The notes beneath the pieces were generated by a model. The model was not told the origin of the DNA. It made no database searches and saw only the letters and a program-made list of their open reading frames with translations. From Burkholderiales bacterium (GTDB lineage: Bacteria; Pseudomonadota; Gammaproteobacteria; Burkholderiales; Burkholderiaceae_C), in contig JACRPO010000009.1 of the NCBI GenBank assembly GCA_016223165.1, positions 620,001 through 684,000 on the forward strand: DNA of 64,000 bases, given 5' to 3'. A program made the position numbers and the translations under genes. Of this stretch, positions 26,759 through 34,033 are shown in pieces. How positions within the stretch are numbered: position 1 is the first letter of the stretch; every line of letters starts with the position of its first letter.

Positions 26759-28249
26759 TCACGCCAGCATCGTGATCATTCGCTCTTCGCTCATCTCGCG
26801 CACGGCGTGGTGCGGGCCCTCGCGGCCGAAGCCGCTTTGCTTGCTGCCACCGTAGGGCATGACATCGACGCGCGAGCTCGAGGTCTCGTTGATGTGCACG
26901 CCACCCACCTCCAGCTCGCGCGCCGCGCGCAGCGCGTCGGCCAAGCGGTTGGTGAAGAAGCCTGTGGCCAGGCCGAAGGGCGTGGCGTTGACGCGCGCGA
27001 TGGCCTCGTCCAGCGTGTCGTAGGGCACGATGGACATCACCGGGCCGAAGACCTCCTGGCAGCCCACCGCCATCGAATCGTCGACCTTGGCCAGCAGCGT
27101 CGGCGGCACCACGGCCCCAATGCGCGGCCCGCCGGCCAGACGCAGGGCACCGCGCGCCACCGCCTCTTCGACCCAGCGCTCGATGCGCTTGGCCTCGTTC
27201 TCGCTGATCACCGGCCCGACCACCGTCTTCGGATCCATCGGGTCGCCGTGCGGCAGCGCGCGCACGAGCGCCGTCAGGCGCTCGGTCACCACTTCGAGCA
27301 CGCCGCGCTGCACGAGCAGGATCTGGATCGACGTGCACACCTGCCCGGCCTTGCGGTAGCCGGCGGCGACGACCTTGGGCAGCGCGCGCTCAAGGTCGGC
27401 GTCGTCGGCGACCAGCGTGAAGGCGATGCTGCCGAGCTCCATCTGCGTGCGCCTGAGGCCCGCGCGCTGCTGGATCGACGCACCCACCTCGGTGCTGCCG
27501 GTGAAGGCGTAGAAGCGGATGAGCGGCTCCTCGAGCAGCCAGCCGGCGATCTCGGCGCCGCCGTGGATGATGCTGATGAGCCCCGGCGGCAGCCCGGCCG
27601 CGAGCAGCGCCTCGGCCATGAGGCAGGCGGCCATGGGTGTGTTGGTCGAAGGCTTGAGCACCACGGCGTTGCCGGCGGCGAGCGCCGGCGCCACCTTGTG
27701 CGCCACGGTGTTGAGCGGCGCGTTGAACGGCGTGATGGCGCACACCACGCCCAGCGGCACGCGCAGCGTGAAGCCCAGGCGCCCGGCCTGGTTGGGCGCC
27801 CCTTCGACCGGCACCATCTCGCCGCCGAAGTGACGCGCCTCCTCGGCCGAGAGGCGGAAGGTCGTGATGCAGCGCCGCAGTTCGCCCAGGCCGTCGCTGG
27901 CCGGGAAGCCGACCTCGACCTGCAGCGCGCGCACGAGCTCGTCGCCGCGCTGCTCGAGCAGCGTGGCCGCGCGATCGAGGATCGCGCCACGCTCGAACGG
28001 TGTCAGCTGGCTGGCGCGGTACGCCGCATGGGCCGCCGCCACGCACTCAGCCACCTGCGTGCGCGAGGCCAGGTGCAGCGTCGTGCAGGGCGTGAGGCGG
28101 AACTTGTCCAGCACGGGCTGGCGACGTTTGCCCTCGCCCGCGCCCTCACCTTCCACCCAGCGGCCGGCGATGAGCAGCCGGGCGTCGGGCAACTGCGTAG
28201 GAAGGTGCGTGGACACGTTGCTGGCCTGGGCTTCGACGGCGGCGCTCAA
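26759..28249 (-). CDS. NAD(P)-dependent aldehyde dehydrogenase
   Basis: A 496-residue ALDH-superfamily enzyme that oxidises an aldehyde to a carboxylate. Motifs in order are the Asn in VCAITPFNAPLN, the Rossmann-fold FTGSTEVGASIQ, catalytic Glu in MELGSIAFTLV and nucleophilic Cys in GQVCTSIQ. The closing segment is PYGGSKQSGFGREGP. The start codon is TTG, overlapping the stop of the cupin gene (TTGA), behind a strong GGGGAGAGGG site, so the two are coupled. The substrate is unknown. It is probably one step of the pathway encoded from the cupin to the GlcG-like gene. Confidence 0.92.
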   Translation of the reverse strand: MSAAVEAQASNVSTHLPTQLPDARLLIAGRWVEGEGAGEGKRRQPVLDKFRLTPCTTLHLASRTQVAECVAAAHAAYRASQLTPFERGAILDRAATLLEQRGDELVRALQVEVGFPASDGLGELRRCITTFRLSAEEARHFGGEMVPVEGAPNQAGRLGFTLRVPLGVVCAITPFNAPLNTVAHKVAPALAAGNAVVLKPSTNTPMAACLMAEALLAAGLPPGLISIIHGGAEIAGWLLEEPLIRFYAFTGSTEVGASIQQRAGLRRTQMELGSIAFTLVADDADLERALPKVVAAGYRKAGQVCTSIQILLVQRGVLEVVTERLTALVRALPHGDPMDPKTVVGPVISENEAKRIERWVEEAVARGALRLAGGPRIGAVVPPTLLAKVDDSMAVGCQEVFGPVMSIVPYDTLDEAIARVNATPFGLATGFFTNRLADALRAARELEVGGVHINETSSSRVDVMPYGGSKQSGFGREGPHHAVREMSEERMITMLA

Positions 28250-28665
28250 ACTGCCCTCTCCCCGTCCTCCTCGTCCTCCACCGGTGTCGTCACCACCAGG
28301 AAGACGAGCGGCACGGTGCCGTTGTTCATGAAGCTGTGGCGCACGCCCGGCGGCACGAAGACGTAGTCGTGCCGGCGCATGAGCACGCTGCGCTCGTCCA
28401 GCGTCAGCAGGCCCTCGCCCTCAAGCACGTGGTAGACCTGCTCCTGCACCTTGTGCACGTGCTCCTGCACATGCGCCATCGGCTGGTAGCAGGAAATGCG
28501 GAAGTCCACGCGCTGCGAGCCGCAGGTCTCCGGGCGCACCAGCGCCTTCGAGAGCGCGCCGCCGAAGTGGCCCGGGTACTCCTGCCACGGGATCTCGGCC
28601 ATGTTGCGCACGAAGGCGTCGGCTTTCGCCTGCGGCTTCTTGGGTTTCCTGGACTTCGGATTCAT
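28246..28665 (-). CDS. Small cupin-domain protein
   Basis: A 139-residue single-domain cupin, first gene of the leftward catabolic series. Metal-ligand motif 1 is HVQEHVHKVQEQVYHVLEG, and motif 2 is PPGVRHSFMNNG. The N-terminus is Lys/Pro-rich (MNPKSRKPKKPQ). Such cupins may be isomerases, dioxygenases or ligand binders, and no reaction can be assigned. It overlaps the aldehyde dehydrogenase start by 4 bases. Upstream is a 267-base divergent promoter region shared with the rightward transport operon. Confidence 0.88.
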   Translation of the reverse strand: MNPKSRKPKKPQAKADAFVRNMAEIPWQEYPGHFGGALSKALVRPETCGSQRVDFRISCYQPMAHVQEHVHKVQEQVYHVLEGEGLLTLDERSVLMRRHDYVFVPPGVRHSFMNNGTVPLVFLVVTTPVEDEEDGERAV

Positions 28666-28757
28666 GGCGTCCCCGGTTCGGGCCTCGCGGACTTGTGGAC
28701 CTTGTGGACCTTGGCAAGCGCTCGCCGGAGTCTATGAACGCCCGCGTCGCCATGGAA

Positions 28758-28881
28758 CTACCGATTTCCGACGGCGCCTATCGCGGCGGCTTATAGCGCG
28801 CTGATCGCGCACTGATAGCGCTGCCCCTACGGGTCGCCCCGCCCATCGGTCGCGCTTATAGCCGCTGAAAGAAATCCGTAG
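28758..28881. promoter_or_regulatory. Divergent promoter region with concentric inverted repeats
   Basis: Between the cupin gene and the rightward binding-protein gene. Outer arms ctaccgatttc (28758-28768) and gaaatccgtag (28871-28881) pair in 10 of 11 positions. Inner arms gcggcttatagcgcg (28786-28800) and cgcgcttatagccgc (28851-28865) pair in 12 of 15. Both pairs share nearly the same centre. The layout suggests mirrored operator sites controlling both operons. The regulator is not identified and no regulator gene is adjacent. Confidence 0.5.
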
Positions 28882-28932
28882 TTTTCGCGTACGAAGCGCG
28901 CTCGTAGGATGCCCCGGCACCCTCACCGCACC

Positions 28933-29814
28933 ATGAAGATTGCCGTGTTCACCAAGAACCTCAGCAACCCCGCGTATGCGGCGGCGCGCCTGGGGGCCGA
29001 GCGTGCCGCGGCGAGGTGGGGCGCCGAGGTCCGGCACTACGTGCCCGAGAAGGCGGACGACCCGGTGCAGCAATCGGCGCTGATCGGCCACGCGCTCGCC
29101 ACGCGGCCCGACGCCATCGTCTTCACGCCCGTGCATCCGACGCGGGTGAACGACGCGATCGCGTCCATCCGCGTCGCCGGCGTGCCGATCTTCGGCTTCG
29201 TCAACCGCATGCCGGTGGGGCCCTGCGTGTCCTACGTGGGCTCGTCGGACATCGGCCTGGCCGAGGACATCGGCGAGTTCCTCTTCCGCCACCTGCAAGG
29301 GCGCGGCGAGTACGCCATCGTCGAGGGCCCTCCCGAATCGGTGACGAGCCTCGAGCGCGTCGCCGCCTTCGAGGCGGCAGCGCGCAGGCACCCCGGCATG
29401 CACCTCGTCGCGCGCTGCAGCGGTGCCTACCAGCGCGAGCCGGCGCGCCTGGCCTTTGCCGCCTTGCTGCGCGAGCACGCGCGCATCGACGCCGTGCTCG
29501 CCGCCAACGACATCATGGCCATCGGCGTGCTCGACGCGCTCGAAGCGGCGCGGCGCCAGGCCGTGGTCGTGGGCGTCAACGCCATCCCGCAGGCCGTGCA
29601 GGCCATCGGTGCCGGCCGCATGCTGGCCACGGCCGACTTCAATGCAATGCAGATGTGCTTCCTGGCCACCGAGTGCGCCATCCGGCATGGGCGCGGCGAG
29701 GCGGTGCCAGCCGAGATCGAGTTGCCGGTGGCCATCGTGCACGGCGGCAACTGGCGGCAGTGGGACCGGCCCTACGAGCAACGCGAGCTGCTCGCGTTGA
29801 AGGACCTGCATTGA
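28933..29814 (+). CDS. Periplasmic-binding-fold (LacI/RbsB-type) protein without signal peptide
   Basis: A 293-residue protein with the type I periplasmic-binding fold of ribose-type sugar receptors and LacI effector domains. It opens with MKIAVFTKNLSNPAYAAARL, typical of RbsB-like mature proteins, then has PDAIVFTPVHP and VLAANDIMAIGVLDAL. I see neither a signal peptide nor a DNA-binding HTH. Extending to the in-frame ATG at 28909 adds only MPRHPHRT. It may therefore be a cytosolic ligand sensor, or its export signal may have been lost. It is the first gene of the rightward operon; the next gene begins 2 bases after its stop. Confidence 0.8.
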   Translation: MKIAVFTKNLSNPAYAAARLGAERAAARWGAEVRHYVPEKADDPVQQSALIGHALATRPDAIVFTPVHPTRVNDAIASIRVAGVPIFGFVNRMPVGPCVSYVGSSDIGLAEDIGEFLFRHLQGRGEYAIVEGPPESVTSLERVAAFEAAARRHPGMHLVARCSGAYQREPARLAFAALLREHARIDAVLAANDIMAIGVLDALEAARRQAVVVGVNAIPQAVQAIGAGRMLATADFNAMQMCFLATECAIRHGRGEAVPAEIELPVAIVHGGNWRQWDRPYEQRELLALKDLH

Positions 29815-29816
29815 CC

Positions 29817-30791
29817 ATGAAGCGCCGCGATCTCATCGGCTCTCTGCCCGCGGCCTCGGTGGCCGCCTACCTGCCGCGCGTCGCCCGTGCCCAGGCCTTC
29901 CCGGGCAAGCCGGTGCGCGTGGTCGTGCCCTTCGCGCCCGCCGGCATCGCCGACATCCTCGGCCGCCTCATCGCCGAGCCTCTCGCCCAGGCCTGGGGCC
30001 AGCAGGTCCTCATCGAGAACAAGGCCGGCGCCAGCGGCCACATCGGCGCGCAGGACGTGGCGCGTTCGGCGCCCGACGGCCACACGCTGATGGTGGGCAC
30101 CATCGGCATCCACGCCGCCCACGCCAGCTACAGCAAGCTCACCTACAAGCCGGCCGAGGACCTGCGGCCGATCACCATCCTCGCCGAAGCGGCCAACGTC
30201 GTGCTCGTGCCGGCCGGCTCGCCGTACAAGACATTCGGCGACTTCCTCGCCGACGCCAAGGCCCATCCAGGCAAGCTCAGCTACGGCTCTGCGGGGCCAG
30301 GCTCGTCGATCCACATGGTCACGGCGCTCTTCGAGCTGATGAGCGGCGCGCGCATGAACCACGTGCCCTACAAGGGCAGCGGCCCTGCGCTCGTGGACCT
30401 CATCGGCGGCCAGATCCAGGTGATGTTCGAGAACATCGGCTCGGGCATGGTGCACATCAAGAGCGGCAAGCTGCGCGCGCTGGCCGTGACGGGCGCCAGG
30501 CGCGAGGCGACGCTGCCCAACGTGCCCACGGTGGCCGAGGCGGGCGTGCGCGGCTACGCCGCCACCTCGTGGTGGACGGTGGCCGCGCCGCGCGACACCC
30601 CGGCCGCGCTGGCCGAGCGCATCCAGCAGGACATCCGGCGCGTGACGTCTTCGCCGCAGGCCGCGGCGCGCTTCGAAGCGCTCGGCGTGCAGGCGGTGGT
30701 CAACACGCCCGCCGAGGCGACGGCCTTCTTCGCCAGCGAGACGGTGAAGTGGAACCGCGTCATCGAGGCGGCGAAGCTGCGCCTGGACTGA
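29817..30791 (+). CDS. Bug/TctC-family periplasmic solute receptor
   Basis: A 324-residue TTT-type receptor. The signal peptide begins MKRRDLIGSLPAASVAAYLP and ends near RVARAQA. The mature start FPGKPVRVVVPFAPAGIADILG is the Bug signature, with VLIENKAGASGHIGA and MNHVPYKGSGPALVDLI as ligand regions. It is very similar along its length to the next gene, so the two look like a tandem duplication that has since diverged. No TctAB genes are present. The ATG lies 2 bases after the preceding stop. Confidence 0.94.
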   Translation: MKRRDLIGSLPAASVAAYLPRVARAQAFPGKPVRVVVPFAPAGIADILGRLIAEPLAQAWGQQVLIENKAGASGHIGAQDVARSAPDGHTLMVGTIGIHAAHASYSKLTYKPAEDLRPITILAEAANVVLVPAGSPYKTFGDFLADAKAHPGKLSYGSAGPGSSIHMVTALFELMSGARMNHVPYKGSGPALVDLIGGQIQVMFENIGSGMVHIKSGKLRALAVTGARREATLPNVPTVAEAGVRGYAATSWWTVAAPRDTPAALAERIQQDIRRVTSSPQAAARFEALGVQAVVNTPAEATAFFASETVKWNRVIEAAKLRLD

Positions 30792-30807
30792 AGAGGGCAC
30801 CGAAGCG

Positions 30808-31800
30808 ATGAACCCCCGCCGACGCCTGCTCGTCACCGGCGCCGCCGCGTTGCTGGCCCTGGGTGCCGGCGGCCTGGCCGCACTGCCTGCCGCGGCGCAG
30901 GGCGACTTCCCGTCCCGCCCGATCCGCCTCGTCGTGCCCTACGCGCCAGGCGGCATCGCCGACCTGCTCGGCCGGCTCATCGCCGAGCGCCTGGGCGCGC
31001 TCGTGAAGCAGACCGTGGTGGTCGAGAACCGCCCCGGCGCCGGCGGCCACGTCGGCGGCGAGATGGTGGCCAAGTCGCCGCCCGACGGCTACACGCTGGT
31101 GCTGGCGACCATCGCGCACAACGGCGCGGTGGCCATGTACAAGGGCCTGAAGTACGACCCCGCCACCGACCTGCAGCCCGTGGTGCTGGTGGCCGAGAGC
31201 GCCGGCGTGCTGCTCGTGCACCCCGATGTGCCGGCGAGGACGGTCGCCGAGTTCATCGCGCTCGTGAAGGCGCAGCCTGGCAGGCTCAACTACGCCTCGG
31301 CCGGCAACGGCTCGGCCATCCACATGGCCACCGAGCTGTTCAAGCACATGACCGGCACCGAGCTCGTGCACGTGCCCTACAAGGGCAGCGGCCCGGCGAT
31401 GGCCGACCTGCTCGGCGGCCGCGTGCAGGTGATGTTCGAGAACATCGCCACCGGGCTGCCGCACGTGAAGAGCGGCAAGGTGCGCGCACTCGCCGTCACC
31501 GGCCGCGCGCGTTATGCCGGCCTGCCCGAGGTGCCGACCATCGCCGAGAGCGGCGTGCCCGGCTACGCGGCCGAGCCCTGGTACACGGTGTCGGCGCCCA
31601 AGGGCCTGCCGCCCGAGGTGCTGAAGAAACTCAACGCCGAGCTGCACGCCGTCATCCGCTCGCCCGAGCTCGCCGCGCGCTGGCAGGCGCTTGGCGTCAC
31701 GCCGCTCGGCGGCAGCCCCGACGATGCTCTGCGCCGCAACGCGCAGGAGAACGACCGCTGGACGCGCGTGATCCAGGCCGCGCGCATCCAGGCCGATTGA
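30808..31800 (+). CDS. Bug/TctC-family periplasmic solute receptor (paralogue of preceding gene)
   Basis: A 330-residue TTT-type receptor with a signal peptide (NPRRRLLVTGAAALLALGAG, ending near PAAAQG). The mature part starts FPSRPIRLVVPYAPGGIADLLG. HVPYKGSGPAMADLLGGRVQ matches the same region of the neighbour nearly residue for residue, supporting duplication. It is encoded 16 bases after the preceding stop, in the same operon as an ABC importer. That is unusual, because Bug receptors normally serve TctAB permeases. Confidence 0.94.
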   Translation: MNPRRRLLVTGAAALLALGAGGLAALPAAAQGDFPSRPIRLVVPYAPGGIADLLGRLIAERLGALVKQTVVVENRPGAGGHVGGEMVAKSPPDGYTLVLATIAHNGAVAMYKGLKYDPATDLQPVVLVAESAGVLLVHPDVPARTVAEFIALVKAQPGRLNYASAGNGSAIHMATELFKHMTGTELVHVPYKGSGPAMADLLGGRVQVMFENIATGLPHVKSGKVRALAVTGRARYAGLPEVPTIAESGVPGYAAEPWYTVSAPKGLPPEVLKKLNAELHAVIRSPELAARWQALGVTPLGGSPDDALRRNAQENDRWTRVIQAARIQAD

Positions 31801-31830
31801 AGCCCCCGGCCGGAAACAGGAGACACGAAC

Positions 31831-33090
31831 ATGCACGACGATCCAGGCCACCCCAGCCGCCGCCGCTTCCTGCACGGCGGTGTGGCGCTCGCCGGCGCCG
31901 CCGCGCTCGGCGCGCCCGCGCTGCTGCACGCACAGGCCAGCGCCTCCGGCCCGATCCGCATCGGCCACCTGACGCCGATGACCGGCTTCCTCGGCGCCCT
32001 CGGCGAGTACGCGGTCATGGGCATCAAGATGGCGGTGGAGGAGATCAACGCCGCCGGCGGCGTGGGCGGCCGCCAGATCGAGCTCATGACCGAGGACTCG
32101 GTCAACCCGCAGGTGGCGGCGAGCAAGGCGCAGCGCATGATCGAGCGTGACAACGTCGCCTTCCTGATGGGCGAGATCAACTCGGCCTCGGCGCTCACCA
32201 TCTCGCAGGTGGCGGCGCGCAACAAGAAGCTGTTCCTGAGCATCGGCGCGCGCAGCGACGCGCTGCGCGGCAAGGACTGCAACCGCTACACCTTCCACGT
32301 CGACATCCCGGTGACGGTGATGGTCAACGCCGCCGGCCAGGCGCTGGTGCGCGAGGGCCTGGTGAAGGGCAAGAAGATCTACAGCCTCACGGCCGACTAC
32401 CTGTTCGGGCACGACCTCTCGCGCCAGGCCAAGCGCTTCTTCGCGGCCAACGGCGGCGAGCAGATCGGCGACGAGCTCGTCGCCACCGACGTCACCGACT
32501 TCAGCCCGTACCTGCTGAAGATCCGCCAGGCCAAGCCCGACCTCATCGCCACCAATCTGGCCGGCAACCAGGTGACCAACTTCGTCAAGCAGTACAGCGA
32601 GTTCGGCCTGCCCTTCGCCGTGGCCGGCTTCAACCTCAACACCGCTGACGCCTGGGCCACCGGCGAAGGCAACCTCGGCGGCTACTGGCCCACCGTGTGG
32701 CACCACGAGTTGAAGACACCGGGCACGCAGGCTTTCGTGGCGGCGTTCCAGAAGAAATACAACAAGCGGCCCGAGAACCACGCCTGGATCGAATATGTCT
32801 CGATGAAGATCATGGCGCAGGCGATCGGCGAGACCAAAGGCGTCGACACCGACAAGCTCATCGCCTACTTCGAGAGCGAGGCGCAGTTCGACCTGCTGAA
32901 GGCGCGCAAGGGGTATTTCCGCAGCTGGGACCACCAGCTCATGCAGGAGGCCTACCCCTTCACCGTCAAGCCCAAGGGGCAGGCCAAGGACAAGCAGGAC
33001 TTCCTGCTCTTCGGCGATGCTGTGCCCGCGGCGAACCAGCCGCTCGATGTGCTGGCGCCGCCGAAGTCGGAGAGCGCTTGCAAGATGTGA
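31831..33090 (+). CDS. ABC transporter substrate-binding protein, branched-chain/amide type
   Basis: A 419-residue periplasmic receptor of the LivJ/AmiC/UrtA type. It carries a Tat-like signal, SRRRFLHGGVALAGAAALG, ending near LLHAQAS. The mature start is IRIGHLTPMTGFLGALGEYAVMG, followed by GVGGRQIELMTEDS, typical of the Peripla_BP_6 family. AGGAGA precedes the ATG. With the following permease and fused permease-ATPase it forms a complete ABC importer. The specificity is unclear; relatives bind branched-chain amino acids, amides, urea or aromatic acids. Confidence 0.92.
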   Translation: MHDDPGHPSRRRFLHGGVALAGAAALGAPALLHAQASASGPIRIGHLTPMTGFLGALGEYAVMGIKMAVEEINAAGGVGGRQIELMTEDSVNPQVAASKAQRMIERDNVAFLMGEINSASALTISQVAARNKKLFLSIGARSDALRGKDCNRYTFHVDIPVTVMVNAAGQALVREGLVKGKKIYSLTADYLFGHDLSRQAKRFFAANGGEQIGDELVATDVTDFSPYLLKIRQAKPDLIATNLAGNQVTNFVKQYSEFGLPFAVAGFNLNTADAWATGEGNLGGYWPTVWHHELKTPGTQAFVAAFQKKYNKRPENHAWIEYVSMKIMAQAIGETKGVDTDKLIAYFESEAQFDLLKARKGYFRSWDHQLMQEAYPFTVKPKGQAKDKQDFLLFGDAVPAANQPLDVLAPPKSESACKM

Positions 33091-33150
33091 TGCGGTGGAC
33101 GAAGAACAGCGGCGCGGGGCCCATGCTCCTCGCCGGCGTGCGCTGACCCG

Positions 33151-34026
33151 ATGCAAGTCGTCTTCCTGCTCGAGCAGGTGATCAACGGCCTGGTGCTCGG
33201 CGGCTACTACCTGCTGCTGGCGCTCGGCCTGTCGCTCATCTTCAGCGTCGGCGGCGTCGTCAACCTGGCGCACGGCGCGTTCTATGCCATCGGCGCCTAT
33301 GTCTCGCTGACGGTCGGCAACCGCTTCGGCTTCGGCGCCGGCGTGCTGATTTCGCCGGTGCTGGTGGGGCTGCTCGGCGTGGCGTTCGAGCGCCTGCTGC
33401 TGCGCCGCTTCTACAGCGCCGACCCCATCCTCGGCCTGCTCGTCACCTTCGGGCTGGCGATGGTGGCCGAGCAGCTGATCCGCCTCGTCTGGGGCGCCGC
33501 GCCACTGCCCTCGACGATGCCGCCCGAGTTCAAGGGCAACGTGACGGTGGGCGAGTTCCTCTTCTCGCGCTACCGGCTGCTGCTGCTGGCGGTGGTGTTC
33601 GTGGTCATGACGGCGCTCTGGCTGCTGCTCAACAAGACCTCGTTCGGCCGCGTCGTGCGTGCCGGCGTGCAGCGGCCCGACATGGTGGCGGTGCTCGGCA
33701 TCAAGCTGCAGCCCTACATGACGGCGGTGGTGGTGCTGGGTGTCGCGAGCGCCGCGCTCGGCGGCGCGCTCTTCGGGCCCATCACCATCGTGCATCCGGC
33801 CATGGGCACCGAGATCATGACCATCGCCTTCGTCGTGGTCGTCATCGGCGGCCTGGGCAGCTTCTGGGGCGTGGTGCTGGCGGCCCTGCTGGTGGGCGTG
33901 GTGCGCGGCATCACGATCCACTTCGTGCCCGCGGCCGGCGAGGCCTCGATGTACGTGCTGATGGTGCTCGTGCTGCTGTTCCGCCCGCGCGGGCTGCTCG
34001 GCGAGCGCATCGAGCGTTTCGAGTGA
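33151..34026 (+). CDS. Branched-chain-type ABC transporter permease (LivH-like)
   Basis: A 291-residue inner-membrane permease with about eight hydrophobic segments. It opens with QVVFLLEQVINGLVLGGYYL and GLSLIFSVGGVVNLAHGAFY, the standard LivH signature. The cytoplasmic coupling loop includes RVVRAGVQRPDMVAVLGI, and FVVVVIGGLGSFWGVVLAAL follows. It ends 7 bases before the fused LivMGF gene. It is the first permease half of the importer begun by the preceding receptor. Confidence 0.94.
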   Translation: MQVVFLLEQVINGLVLGGYYLLLALGLSLIFSVGGVVNLAHGAFYAIGAYVSLTVGNRFGFGAGVLISPVLVGLLGVAFERLLLRRFYSADPILGLLVTFGLAMVAEQLIRLVWGAAPLPSTMPPEFKGNVTVGEFLFSRYRLLLLAVVFVVMTALWLLLNKTSFGRVVRAGVQRPDMVAVLGIKLQPYMTAVVVLGVASAALGGALFGPITIVHPAMGTEIMTIAFVVVVIGGLGSFWGVVLAALLVGVVRGITIHFVPAAGEASMYVLMVLVLLFRPRGLLGERIERFE

Positions 34027-34033
34027 GGGCGGC

